64,000 nt of DNA, taken from the NCBI RefSeq assembly GCF_018860965.1, contig NZ_JAHKQF010000011.1:248001-312000 (forward strand), in the 5' to 3' direction. The notes below the pieces were generated by a model. The model saw nothing but the letters and a program-made list of their open reading frames with translations. It was not told the origin of the DNA and made no database searches. A program made the translations under genes and the position numbers. Numbering within the stretch: position 1 is the first letter of the stretch; the number at the start of each line of letters is the position of its first letter. Below, in pieces: positions 42,172-51,121 of the stretch. This DNA is from Alteromonas sp. C1M14 (GTDB taxonomy: Bacteria > Pseudomonadota > Gammaproteobacteria > Enterobacterales > Alteromonadaceae).

Positions 42172-43200
42172 CTATTTTCCCGTTGAATCACGGATAATTA
42201 ATTCTGGACAGAAATATCGAGGTGTTTTGGGTTTTTCTCTGTCTTTATGGGTGCGGCGCTCTTGGATCGTACTAATTAGTAAGTCACCGGCTTGTTTCGC
42301 AATATCGCTGGTGGGTTGCGCTGCAGTGGTAATCGGCGGCCAGGTTTGCAATGAAAACGGACTATTCTCAAAACCAGCAATAGCAAGTTGTTGAGGCACA
42401 TTTAGCCCATGCAAGCGGGCATGAAATAGTGCTCCAGAGGCAATTTCATCATTACAGGCAAAAACGGCAGTGGGCGGTGTTGGTAATGACAGTAGTGTTT
42501 TCATGCCTGCCACTCCACTATTAAACGCATATTGGCCATTGAAGCGTAAGGCTTGATCGTTAGCTAGACCGTGCTTTGCCAAAGCATCAAGATATCCTTG
42601 CTCCCGTTCAAGGGTAGAGCGGTGAGAATGATCGCCGGATAAAAAGCCAATACGTTTATGCCCTAAGCCAATCAGGTGGTCTACGATACGCTCTGCCGCT
42701 AGCCTATCATCAATACATACCCAGCGCCCTTGGGGAATATCCGGAGCGTCGCCAGAAACCACGCCCACAAATGGGACCCCTGATTCCGCAATTTGGGCCA
42801 ATACCTCGGGCATTTCAGAAAGGGGAGGTGACAACACCAAGCCTGCCAATTTAGAGCGGGAAATCATCCCCAATAGAGTATGGGCAATATTCGACTTTGA
42901 AGCATCGCAAGGATAAATAAGTAATTCATAGTTGCGTTCATGACAGGCTTCTAACAACCCTTTTTGCATATCAATAATGTAATACGCATTTGGATTATCG
43001 TAGACATACCCGATGGCGTAGGACTGCACTGCGGCTAAGTTCCTAGCTGCTTGATTGGGCTGATAATTTAACGTATTAATGGCGTGCTGAACCTTTTCCA
43101 GTGTTTCAGCTTTAACGTTTGATTCGTTATTGATAACCCGGGAAACCGTTTTAAAGGAGACCCCTGCAAGTTTCGCCACATCCTTGATGGTTGCTTTCAA
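42172..43200 (-). CDS. LacI family transcriptional regulator
   Basis: 342 residues. N-terminal HTH: ATIKDVAKLAGVSFKTVSRVINNESNVKAETLEKV, with the hinge NYQPNQAARNLAAVQS; then a periplasmic-binding-protein-like sensor domain (VLSPPLSEMPEVLA, GLGHKRIGFLSGDHSHRST, FACNDEIASGALFHAR). It resembles regulators of sugar utilisation. I chose TTG 43200 because AGGAG sits 8 bp upstream; two GTG codons slightly earlier overlap that site. No catabolic gene is adjacent on this strand, so the target is unknown. Confidence 0.87.
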   Translation of the reverse strand: MKATIKDVAKLAGVSFKTVSRVINNESNVKAETLEKVQHAINTLNYQPNQAARNLAAVQSYAIGYVYDNPNAYYIIDMQKGLLEACHERNYELLIYPCDASKSNIAHTLLGMISRSKLAGLVLSPPLSEMPEVLAQIAESGVPFVGVVSGDAPDIPQGRWVCIDDRLAAERIVDHLIGLGHKRIGFLSGDHSHRSTLEREQGYLDALAKHGLANDQALRFNGQYAFNSGVAGMKTLLSLPTPPTAVFACNDEIASGALFHARLHGLNVPQQLAIAGFENSPFSLQTWPPITTAAQPTSDIAKQAGDLLISTIQERRTHKDREKPKTPRYFCPELIIRDSTGK

Positions 43201-43307
43201 TCCCACCACTCCTCTCTTTCGTACCTATCCTTGGTCATATTGTGCCACAAGGTGAGTGAATTTACTTAGCGTATTAGGCAGTCTAACCCAGAGAAAAAGC
43301 CCTTGCT

Positions 43308-43991
43308 TTAGCTTTGCTGCTGAGGCGAAAGTGGGCGGGAAGTATTGGTCTGTTCGGGGTCAGTGTTTTTTTGTCGTCCACGAAGGGTATAGCGCTCTGG
43401 ACGGTGATTCAGCGACAGTACCATATTTAAGCAAAAAGCAGCCAGAATCGACAGCAAAACGAGGGGAATGCTCAATAATGTAAGGGAGCACATAAGAATG
43501 ATGCCGTCGAGGGTTAACAGTAAAAAGCCGGCGCGAATACCGTATTTTTGTTGTAAAAAGTACGCCAGAATCCCCATGCCGCCCAAACTGGAGCTGTGCC
43601 TAAACATGATCAGCATGCCTACGCCAATAAGAATACCGCCAAACACGGCGGTGAATAGCGGATCGGCCTGATTAATGTTCACCACACTAGGTATGAACTT
43701 TGAAAGCACCGAAATTGTAGTCACAGAAATAAAGGTATTAATGGTGAAGCGCTTACCAATTTGTGTCCACGCCAGCACATAAAAGGGCAGGTTGATGAGA
43801 AAAAACAAAACACTAAAATCGACGGAAAATGCGTAAGTTGCAAGCAATGCTATGCCGGCGGCACCGCCAATCATGAGATCCTGAGACTGAAACAGGTAAA
43901 TACCGAATGCAACAAACAATCCGGCACTTATTAAGGCAAAGATGTCTTCAATAATACTGTGATTGGCTTTTTGCACAGGAAATCTCCTCAT
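43308..43991 (-). CDS. YitT family inner-membrane protein
   Basis: 227 residues with five or six membrane helices (about 15-190), fitting the YitT/DUF161 family: GGAAGIALLATYAF, FNTFISVTTISVLS-like segments and HSSSLGGMGILAYFLQQKYGIRAGF. The cytosolic DUF2179 domain of longer members is absent; instead there is a short hydrophilic tail. Function unknown, possibly small-molecule export. Confidence 0.82.
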   Translation of the reverse strand: MRRFPVQKANHSIIEDIFALISAGLFVAFGIYLFQSQDLMIGGAAGIALLATYAFSVDFSVLFFLINLPFYVLAWTQIGKRFTINTFISVTTISVLSKFIPSVVNINQADPLFTAVFGGILIGVGMLIMFRHSSSLGGMGILAYFLQQKYGIRAGFLLLTLDGIILMCSLTLLSIPLVLLSILAAFCLNMVLSLNHRPERYTLRGRQKNTDPEQTNTSRPLSPQQQS

Positions 43992-44132
43992 CGCTAAGGG
44001 CGCATTATACGAACAAATTCCTACAATGTACCTGTGGACGAGAAAGGAACCCGCTTAGCTATGGCCAGCGTTGGTAAGTTTGCTTTACAAATTGCAATCT
44101 TAAAGTAGTCAGTGTGTGAATGATATGTAAAT

Positions 44133-44636
44133 TTAGCCGATAAGCCCACGATATGCAGATAAAACATCATCGCCAAAGCACACCAAGTAGATTTTTTCCG
44201 GCAGGTGTCGACCACTAGCATGGGTTCGAATTGTGCCTAATGCCAATTCGCAGGCAGCCCGCACAGGGTAACCATAAATGCCGCAACTGATAGCAGGAAA
44301 AGCAATACTCTTGATATTATTCTGCGCCGCTAAGATTAAGCTGTTTCGGTAGCACTTCGCTAATAATGCACTTTCCTGATTAAATCCGCCTCGCCAAATG
44401 GGGCCTACTGTGTGGATGATGTACGGAGCATTGAGTTCAAACCCCGGCGTCAGTACGGCTTGGCCGGTTTCACATCCCCCCAACGTTTTACAGTAGTCGA
44501 ATAACTGAGGGCCTGCTGCATGATGAATAGCGCCGTCCACACCGCCGCCTCCTAGCAAAGTAGGGTTGGCCGCATTAACAATAGCATCGACTTCAAATTG
44601 AGTGATATCGCCTTCAACAACGTTAATTTGCGCCAT
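44133..44636 (-). CDS. ymdB: Macrodomain protein, probable O-acetyl-ADP-ribose deacetylase
   Basis: 167 residues, a single macrodomain. Motifs: [34 protein letters not shown] (ADP-ribose loop and catalytic Asn/Asp region) and [24 protein letters not shown]. It matches E. coli YmdB in length and motifs; YmdB removes acetyl from O-acetyl-ADP-ribose and modulates RNase III. It stands alone. Confidence 0.88.
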   Translation of the reverse strand: MAQINVVEGDITQFEVDAIVNAANPTLLGGGGVDGAIHHAAGPQLFDYCKTLGGCETGQAVLTPGFELNAPYIIHTVGPIWRGGFNQESALLAKCYRNSLILAAQNNIKSIAFPAISCGIYGYPVRAACELALGTIRTHASGRHLPEKIYLVCFGDDVLSAYRGLIG

Positions 44637-44980
44637 TGTGCTTCCTGTAATTGACGGGGTTATTATCCCAGTAATTTCCGCTAGCTAGCTCGACGTCATT
44701 ATTTTCGTGTATCAAAAATGCGACACCAGTATTGAGGAAAAACGAAAGTTAGGCATACCGCACATCGTATCTGAAAGGCGGTGAATACGGGTTGGCAGAG
44801 GAAAAAAGATAAGCCGGAGCAAGAGTGTTCCTTAATTAATAGGGAAATAGTAGCGGGTGTATTCATAAACTGTGCCGCTTATATTCAGTGGGGGATAACG
44901 TGAGTTAGAGTAACTTAAAGAGAGGATAGAAAGACGCAAAGCGGCTTTTGCTGGCTTTGCGTCTATAACCTTAAGATAGG
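44637..44980. other. Intergenic region with one strong hairpin
   Basis: A 344-bp stretch with no ORF above a few codons on either strand. The only clear structure is the perfect 11-bp inverted repeat near its right end, listed separately. No promoter for the left part was recognised. Confidence 0.6.
44932..44964 (-). terminator. Hairpin terminator of the DUF3012 lipoprotein gene
   Basis: A perfect 11-bp stem AGACGCAAAGC / GCTTTGCGTCT with an 11-nt loop, 16 bp beyond the stop on the minus strand. The downstream tract (TTTCTATCCTCTC) is only moderately T-rich. Confidence 0.65.
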
Positions 44981-45154
44981 CTAATCGTTGCTAGGGAAAA
45001 TACAGTGTTTGGTAAAATCGGTGGCTTCGTTTGCAGTCCAATCACCTTTAGGTTTTTCTTTTAATTGTGCACACCATTCTTTGCTTCCCACTTCTGGCGC
45101 ACAACCGGCAAGGGCGAAACACACCGCGACTAATCCTAACATTGCTTTTTTCAT
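44981..45154 (-). CDS. DUF3012 small lipoprotein
   Basis: 57 residues. Starts MKKAMLGLVAVCFALAGC with a lipobox (LAGC, C18), followed by APEVGSKEWCAQLKEKPKGDWTANEA and a final KHC; two further cysteines (C28 and C51). This is the pattern of DUF3012 proteins of marine gammaproteobacteria. Outer- or inner-membrane lipoprotein of unknown function. The ATG has GGATAG about 5 bp upstream. Confidence 0.85.
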   Translation of the reverse strand: MKKAMLGLVAVCFALAGCAPEVGSKEWCAQLKEKPKGDWTANEATDFTKHCIFPSND

Positions 45155-45298
45155 TATCTATCCTTCGCTTATCATCAATAGAAGATATGTTACGCGAGAA
45201 TAATTTATCAGATCAATGGCAAACCTTTTAAACTTTCGACTAATGATGTTAGCGCTTAAATTGCCAATTACTCGTTATGATAGACCCGTTTACCGGGT

Positions 45299-45835
45299 TT
45301 ATTTTATCAATATGAGTATGGGTTTGAATTCGTCAGCACGGCAGTCTTTTACGAGTTCAAATAGGCACATTTCTAAGCCGGTAATAGAAAGCCCTAATGC
45401 TGAACACTTGCTGATGGCTAAGGCATGGTTTTCTGCGCTGCGAGAGGCAATACAGTCGGAAACCATATGGACATCCAGCCCAGCTTTAGCCATTCCTTTT
45501 GCCGTTTGATATACGCATACATGGGCCTCGATACCGCAAACTAGCCAGTTTTCTACTTCGGTAAATTGCAACGCTTCCATTAACGAGTCTGACAAACAAC
45601 CATCAAAGGTGTACTTGGCTAGGCGGGGTTGATCCGGTAAAAGTAACCGGATCTCTTCGATGGTAGAGCCCAGTTTTTCCGGGTTTTGTTCCAGTATAAT
45701 AATGGGAAGCCCCAGTATTTTCGCCCCTTTAATTAATGTTTCACAACGCGTTATAAACCCATGGCTATCATGTACTTGCCTAGCTAGGTTTCCCTGAATA
45801 TCGACAATCAGCAAGCCTGTGTTGTTTTTATTCAT
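45299..45835 (-). CDS. Isochorismatase-family cysteine hydrolase
   Basis: 178 residues from ATG 45835 (AAGG 6 bp upstream; earlier ATG/TTG codons lack a site). Catalytic triad: Asp in LLIVDIQGNLA, Lys in RLAKYTFDGC and Cys in CGIEAHVCVYQTA. Fits YcaC-like hydrolases acting on amides such as nicotinamide or unknown small compounds. Substrate unknown; no pathway partner is adjacent. Confidence 0.87.
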   Translation of the reverse strand: MNKNNTGLLIVDIQGNLARQVHDSHGFITRCETLIKGAKILGLPIIILEQNPEKLGSTIEEIRLLLPDQPRLAKYTFDGCLSDSLMEALQFTEVENWLVCGIEAHVCVYQTAKGMAKAGLDVHMVSDCIASRSAENHALAISKCSALGLSITGLEMCLFELVKDCRADEFKPILILIK

Positions 45836-45916
45836 AACGCACCTTGTCATCAATGATAATTGGGTATTACAACATTAAAGGCGAACGCTCTAAATGAGGT
45901 AATTAAAATGGCTACA

Positions 45917-46399
45917 TTACAGGGACTTTTGCCAAAAAACTGCCTCGCCAGCCTCAGGATCTAACTGGTAACTGGAAAAACCAAATTTTTGGTACGCGTT
46001 TTTAGCGACCACATTATTACTTAATACCTCTAATGTGATTTTACAGCACCCTTTATGGGTGGCTATCTTCTCTACTTCCTCAAGCAACTTTTGGCTGACA
46101 CCTAACCCTCTAAAGGGTTTTCTTACACATATGTCGTGGATATTGATAATTGGCTTACAGGCAAAGGTAGAAAAGGCTTCAAAGCAATTGGTTAAACCCG
46201 CCGGTTGGCCATCCACATAGGCAATAACGCTAAAGGCGTGAGGAAGCGTAGCAAGCTTTGCTACTAAGTTACTGTATACCTGTTCCGACAAGGGCGCGCC
46301 GCCACCCATGGGATCTGCGGCATAATCACTTAATAAAAAAGGAATGTCTTTTTGGTGGGCTTTATCGGCATAGTCAGCCCGTACAATAGTTATTTTCAT
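45917..46399 (-). CDS. GNAT family N-acetyltransferase
   Basis: 160 residues, one GNAT domain. Motif A: IHDICVRKPFRGLGVSQKLLEEVEKIA (acetyl-CoA pyrophosphate loop R-G-L-G) and motif B: CKITLEVLSNNVVAKNAYQKFGF. The N-terminus has an unusual GGGAPLSEQ loop. The acceptor is unknown. Confidence 0.87.
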   Translation of the reverse strand: MKITIVRADYADKAHQKDIPFLLSDYAADPMGGGAPLSEQVYSNLVAKLATLPHAFSVIAYVDGQPAGLTNCFEAFSTFACKPIINIHDICVRKPFRGLGVSQKLLEEVEKIATHKGCCKITLEVLSNNVVAKNAYQKFGFSSYQLDPEAGEAVFWQKSL

Positions 46400-46649
46400 A
46401 GTTTGTGTCTTGTTATTTTATAACGAATAAAAAGGATGCTTGGCTAAAGGGCATACTACCCTGTAGAGGGCTAACTCTCTACCCACTATTGCTTGGCCTT
46501 ATTTAGGCATCATACTCGCGTCTATCCCCCACGGTTTATCTATGGCCTGTAAAAGCTTGGACGGTAAAGGCTTCCTTGGCTAACTTTGGTTATCACCGGG
46601 ATGGTAAGGAGCCTCGCTCGTATCTCCTGCAACCGGCAAAAACGGTGCA

Positions 46650-46976
46650 TTAAGGTTGCTGTAGGAGAACAGTAACGGGGGACGTTTTTTCATGGGAAGA
46701 TGAGGTGTCTTTTTTATCAGGATCGATGGGCTGAATTGGCTTGTTTCTCACGCATATTAAGTCTTCATCGGTAACGTACTGGCAGGTACCAATATATAAG
46801 TCGTTGTGATGCCCTTCATACTGACAAGATGCGGAACGCTGTTTTTCTTGGCATACCGCCATGGCTGCCTTGTTAAGTGGACCTGCATGTGCAGCTGCTT
46901 TACCGGCTATCAGTAGTAACAGTAAAGCAACGGCACTTGGCCCTAAAATTGTCTGGTGACGACCTTTAAAATTCAT
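46650..46976 (-). CDS. Small secreted cysteine-containing protein downstream of the YHYH gene
   Basis: 108 residues with a signal peptide (hydrophobic LLLLLIAGKAAAHA, cleavage near residue 29). The mature part has four cysteines (AVCQEKQRSASCQYEG, GTCQYV, LICV), fitting two disulfides, and a Pro/Ser/Lys-rich hydrophilic tail. It begins 21 bp after the YHYH lipoprotein gene, so it is likely co-transcribed. No family recognised. Confidence 0.7.
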   Translation of the reverse strand: MNFKGRHQTILGPSAVALLLLLIAGKAAAHAGPLNKAAMAVCQEKQRSASCQYEGHHNDLYIGTCQYVTDEDLICVRNKPIQPIDPDKKDTSSSHEKTSPVTVLLQQP

Positions 46977-46997
46977 TGTTATCTCGATTAGTCATAA

Positions 46998-48089
46998 CTA
47001 GTGTGACGGTGCGTTATCAGGGGCGCCGGGGGGAGGACCTGCGCCAAAGGGAGGACGCCCGCCAGGAGGTGGACCGCCCGGTGGCGGACCAGCCATGCCG
47101 GCGGGGCGCACTGTCTCACCATGAAGGCATCCTATGATCATGTTTTCACTGGGGCTGGCTGCGCGATAATGATAACCACGAATGGGATCACTGGTTCCTC
47201 GGCATTCATCCAACGATTCTGCTTCATTTCCTTGGGCATCACGCATTGCATAAATGGCGTACCCGTCAGGCGCATAACCAATTAAAGGCGCGTAGCCATC
47301 ATGATTCACGTCGGTGGCGGTACATCCGGTTACCGCATGATAGTGGTAACCTTGGTGGGCGTTAATATGACCACCACAGTCATCAAAGGCGGCAATTGTG
47401 TAGCTTCCCAATATATCGTTTACGGGAGCAGGACCTGCCAACTCGGCGCCATCTAAGGCAATGCCCGCGGTACGCACACGCTCGATACGATTTTTATTCG
47501 CAGGTATTGGCGTGGTGGGGATCAAGTAGGTTAACGAGAAATCCTCTTCAAGGTAGGCCATTTCACATTCTATACAGTTTTGTTTGTACTGGGCTTCTAC
47601 ATCGGGGCGTGCAGCACCGAAGCAGGCTTCTTTGGTGGCAGTATAGCGAACCTTGCCTGAGTCTGGATCGTACAATTTCCAGTTCGGATCATCATAATAG
47701 GTGCTTAAATTGGCAATAAAATTGCCAGTGAGATCCACTAACTCTCCCTCACCATCTTTGCTAAACCAGCCGCCAGCCGTTTCTGCTGAATCGTTAATGG
47801 TTCGTGGACAAAATGGGCCCGGTGCTCGGGTGCCTGGAGTACCAGCGGTTACCAGTTTATAACAGGTGGTTTTGGTGCCTGCGGTGGTTTCACAGTCAAC
47901 TATTTCTGGCGGCTGAATAAAAGCACCGTCTTTAAATAGGGCAATATTGATGCCTGGGGCGTCTGCCATAGCCTTAGCGGGTTCAGGTTGTTGAGGGGAC
48001 ACTGCGGAATCTGAATCGCAACCACCAATCAAAAGGGCGCCAAGAGTGGCGAGGGTTGGCAGTAGCGTAAGCTGTGAACGATGTAGCAC
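46998..48089 (-). CDS. YHYH-domain lipoprotein with Pro-Gly tail
   Basis: 363 residues. Lipobox LIGGC (C24). The YHYH signature appears twice: HINAHQGYHYHAVTG and IRGYHYRAASPSE, in the middle to late part of the protein, and five cysteines recur in pairs. The last 40 residues are a Pro/Gly repeat tail (GPPPGG, GPPPGG, RPPFGAGPPPGAP). YHYH proteins occur in marine bacteria, often with metal or oxidase-related neighbours; the function is unknown. The His clusters suggest metal binding (inference). Confidence 0.83.
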   Translation of the reverse strand: MLHRSQLTLLPTLATLGALLIGGCDSDSAVSPQQPEPAKAMADAPGINIALFKDGAFIQPPEIVDCETTAGTKTTCYKLVTAGTPGTRAPGPFCPRTINDSAETAGGWFSKDGEGELVDLTGNFIANLSTYYDDPNWKLYDPDSGKVRYTATKEACFGAARPDVEAQYKQNCIECEMAYLEEDFSLTYLIPTTPIPANKNRIERVRTAGIALDGAELAGPAPVNDILGSYTIAAFDDCGGHINAHQGYHYHAVTGCTATDVNHDGYAPLIGYAPDGYAIYAMRDAQGNEAESLDECRGTSDPIRGYHYRAASPSENMIIGCLHGETVRPAGMAGPPPGGPPPGGRPPFGAGPPPGAPDNAPSH

Positions 48090-48117
48090 AGTGAGTTCCT
48101 TTATTACATAAATTCGA

Positions 48118-48519
48118 TTATTGCGAAACGGAGAGTTCTTTTAGCGACATAAGAGCAAGCTGAGCTTTGTCGCTAGGAACAAATATATGATCATGGTAAT
48201 ACGCGGCTATCACATTTGCACTTATTCCCTTGTCCGCTAAGGTGGCAGAAATTGCGGCGGTTAATCCCACCCCATCTAAACTTGAATGTACCGTAAGCGT
48301 GATCTGACGATAACTGCCGGAAAAAGCCAGTTTCGCCTTTTGGGCAACGGCTTTTGTTAGCACCAAGGTCAGCCCTTCTTGTTCACAGAAGGTGGCCACG
48401 GGGTTGAGTTCGAGATACTGGCTTAAAGGGGCTTCTACCGTACAGAAGACAAATTCATCGTCTAGCAATACGGGACGCATGGCACAAAGTAGTGTGCGTA
48501 AATCTGTGATACCTGACAT
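48118..48519 (-). CDS. ACT-domain protein
   Basis: 133 residues: two ACT-like halves. The first runs to about residue 60 (FVFCTVEAP, VATFCEQEGLTLVL) and the second begins at ITLTVHSSLDGVGLTAAISATLADKGISANVIAAYYHDHIFVP. This matches small ACT_7-type proteins (former DUF-like aspartokinase regulatory homologues) that probably bind amino acids. The catalytic kinase domain is absent by design rather than by truncation. Confidence 0.8.
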   Translation of the reverse strand: MSGITDLRTLLCAMRPVLLDDEFVFCTVEAPLSQYLELNPVATFCEQEGLTLVLTKAVAQKAKLAFSGSYRQITLTVHSSLDGVGLTAAISATLADKGISANVIAAYYHDHIFVPSDKAQLALMSLKELSVSQ

Positions 48520-48575
48520 CTTGCTTACCTTTAACGTTGTTTGCCCGAGGTTATATTACCCCTTTTTTAAGGGAT

Positions 48576-50276
48576 CTAATGGCGGGAAACCAGCATCTTA
48601 TTAGCGGTTTTTACACCATCGACTAGGGTGCGAGAAAAGGCGACCTTGCCCACTTGCTTGCGAATTCCCGCCCGTCGAAGTTTTAGCAACATGCGCGGTT
48701 GTAAGCCATTGATAACTAATTTTGTATTGCGTTTTTGTAAGTCTTCGCCAATTGATTCCATGGCTACCATGGCGCTCATATCTAACATGGTAACTTCTGT
48801 CATATCCAGTATCACCACTTGCACTTCGGGCCTAACCGAAGAGACGGTTTTCAGGGCTTTTTGTGCAGAACCAAAAAATAATGGCCCATTGATGTCGTAA
48901 ATGATGATGGCGTCAGGCAATGCATAGGCTTCATGATTTTGCTCACGGGCCGCGACTTCTGTCAGACTAATACTTCTTTGAATAAACAATATGGCGGCGA
49001 GTCCCATCCCAAGGGCAACGGCAATGGTCATATCGAATAACACGGTAAGGGTAAAGCATAGCAGCAGTACCGTGACATCCCCTTTAGGAGCTACTTTTAT
49101 AGAGCGGATAAAGTGTTTTGCTTCACTCATATTCCAGGCCACGACCAGCAGCAAAGCGGCCATGGATGCCATGGGAATATAGGATAAAACCGGGGCTAAT
49201 ACGAGTATGCTGATAAGGATAAACAAGGCATGGATAACTGCCGACAGAGGCATGTTACCGCCAGATTTTACATTGGCTGCTGTTCTGGCAATGGCAGCGG
49301 TGGCGGGGATGCCTCCGAATAACGGCGCGACAATGTTACCTAGCCCTTGACCGATAAGTTCATCATTAGGGTTATGTTTTTTCCCAGACATACCATCGGA
49401 TACCACGGCACACAGTAGCGATTCTAAGGATCCTAAAATAGCAATGGTGATGGCGGCAGGTAATAATTCACGGACTAATTCAAAACTCAAACCAAGGGGT
49501 TGACCATCGGCGCCGGGTAAATTCCAAGGCCATTGAAAGGCGGGTAAAATGGGAGGGATCCCTTGCCCTGTGGCACCATCCAGTTCGTAGGAAAACCGCG
49601 AACCAATGGTGGCAACAGAAAAATCAGGTAGTAACTGACTAAGTAAGTAGGCCGCTGCACTCCCAATAACTAATGCCACCAGATGGCCGGGGACTTTTGA
49701 ACGAAACTTAGGCCAAATTAATAAAATGGCCAGTGTTAATGCACCGATTAAGGTTTCTCGCCAGTCTAACGTGGGCAGTGCATAAACAATGGCCAGCAAC
49801 TTATCAATATAGTGCCCTTCAGAAGGGGCAACCGTAAGCCCAAGAAAATCTGTAATTTGGAAGGTAGCAATGACCACACCAATGCCTGCAGTAAACCCGA
49901 TAATGACAGGGTAGGGCACAATTTCAATCAACCGCCCCAGCTTGCCAACCCCCATAAAAACCAGAATAAATCCAGCCATACAGCCACTTAGCAAAAGCCC
50001 TCCAATACCAAACTGTTGAACAATGGGAAGTAACACAACAACAAAAGCGGCAGTGGGACCGGAAATATTGACTTTTGAACCACCAGTAATAGCAATGATG
50101 ATCCCGGCAACAATGGCGGTGTAAAGGCCGTGTTGGGGGGGAACGCCGCTAGCAATAGCCAGCGCCATGGAAAGGGGTAAAGCAATAACGCCTACGGTTA
50201 AACCGGCAAGAATGTTTGCTTGTATATCATGAATGGAAGGTTTGTTTTGTATAGACTTTCTAAGTGCAGATAACAT
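48576..50276 (-). CDS. SulP family anion transporter with STAS domain
   Basis: 566 residues: 12-14 membrane helices (about 20-420) and a C-terminal STAS domain (about 440-555, FFGSAQKALKTVSS and VVILDMTEVTMLDMSAMVAMESI). SulP signature: ANILAGLTVGVIALPLSMALAIASGVPPQHGLYTAIVAG. Transports sulfate, bicarbonate or dicarboxylates. No carbonic anhydrase or sulfate-assimilation gene is adjacent, so the anion is open. Confidence 0.92.
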   Translation of the reverse strand: MLSALRKSIQNKPSIHDIQANILAGLTVGVIALPLSMALAIASGVPPQHGLYTAIVAGIIIAITGGSKVNISGPTAAFVVVLLPIVQQFGIGGLLLSGCMAGFILVFMGVGKLGRLIEIVPYPVIIGFTAGIGVVIATFQITDFLGLTVAPSEGHYIDKLLAIVYALPTLDWRETLIGALTLAILLIWPKFRSKVPGHLVALVIGSAAAYLLSQLLPDFSVATIGSRFSYELDGATGQGIPPILPAFQWPWNLPGADGQPLGLSFELVRELLPAAITIAILGSLESLLCAVVSDGMSGKKHNPNDELIGQGLGNIVAPLFGGIPATAAIARTAANVKSGGNMPLSAVIHALFILISILVLAPVLSYIPMASMAALLLVVAWNMSEAKHFIRSIKVAPKGDVTVLLLCFTLTVLFDMTIAVALGMGLAAILFIQRSISLTEVAAREQNHEAYALPDAIIIYDINGPLFFGSAQKALKTVSSVRPEVQVVILDMTEVTMLDMSAMVAMESIGEDLQKRNTKLVINGLQPRMLLKLRRAGIRKQVGKVAFSRTLVDGVKTANKMLVSRH

Positions 50277-50507
50277 GAGATGCTCGATGCTTCGTTTTAC
50301 TTCAACGGCCCGTTAAGAGGTCGGAACTGATTGAATAATGCTATTTAGCGTACCGAACAAATGATTTTCGGACAATGATATAGCGCAAGTTATGGCGTGA
50401 TTACATAGAAAAGAAATAGGTAAACAGTGGGCTTAAATGTTGTTTACTTACCTATTCAGGTATAAAGATTCTCAGAATGAGGGCTCTTTCAAGCCCAGCA
50501 AAATACA

Positions 50508-50819
50508 CTAAACTTTAATTTCACTAATCTGGATCTGAGGTTGTGCGTTGGTGAAATTTGGCAAATCACCCATGATTTTCTCAGCATGGGGGCCGAAGGA
50601 CTGTTCAAATTCTGCTACTGAGTCAAAAATAAGATGACCAATGGCAATGAAAGGCGCTAATTCGCCGGGTTGTCCACCGCCTATACCGTAATCGACGTTG
50701 CCACCTTTTAAGGCGTCACCAAGGCATTCTTCCACGATAGCTAAATGGGTATTGCAGTAATAATCGATGTCAAATTTAACATCGCTAGCATTTGGATACA
50801 TTACACTGACTTTAATCAT
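50508..50819 (-). CDS. EthD-domain small protein
   Basis: 103 residues from ATG 50819 (AAGG 8 bp upstream); an in-frame extension of 45 codons upstream has no homologous content. EthD/stress-responsive dimeric alpha-beta barrel pattern: MIKVSVMYPN, FDIDYYCNTHLAIVEECLG, APFIAIGHLIFDSVAEFEQSFGPHAEKIMGDLPNFTN. Possibly a small oxygenase-like or degradative enzyme; function unknown. Confidence 0.85.
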   Translation of the reverse strand: MIKVSVMYPNASDVKFDIDYYCNTHLAIVEECLGDALKGGNVDYGIGGGQPGELAPFIAIGHLIFDSVAEFEQSFGPHAEKIMGDLPNFTNAQPQIQISEIKV

Positions 50820-51121
50820 TATTTTTACCTTAACATTAACGTTACGAAAATATAACATTATCTGCCACACTATATCAGAACGTTTAAAGTGCCAATTTTT
50901 AATTAAAAAACGAGTCGTATTTTGACTATTGGTAGAATAAATAAAGAAATACAAAAATATTTACCGAATTTAGGATAAAGCCGCTTCTTTTTATCTGGGA
51001 GATGTTTTGCCTTGCTAAATAGCATGTTGGCAAGTAATGTGATTTTTAATAACAAGATAATTCGTTATAAATAACAGATTGTTAAGGCTTTTAAGCGGTG
51101 ACATTTTAATAGGCAGGGATA
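50820..51121. other. AT-rich intergenic region between divergent genes
   Basis: A 302-bp stretch separating the EthD gene and the S10 peptidase gene. No ORF with a binding site was found. A candidate promoter for the S10 gene lies at 51043-51071 and is listed separately. No operator palindrome recognised. Confidence 0.5.
51043..51071 (+). promoter_or_regulatory. Candidate promoter of the S10 peptidase gene
   Basis: TTTTTA (-35, weak), 17-bp spacer and TATAAA (-10, five of six), ending 50 bp before the ATG. Confidence 0.33.

Noticed and set aside
46400..46649. A small gene or RNA between the GNAT gene and the four-cysteine protein
   Set aside because: Only a short imperfect hairpin near 46463; no frame with a binding site and no promoter.
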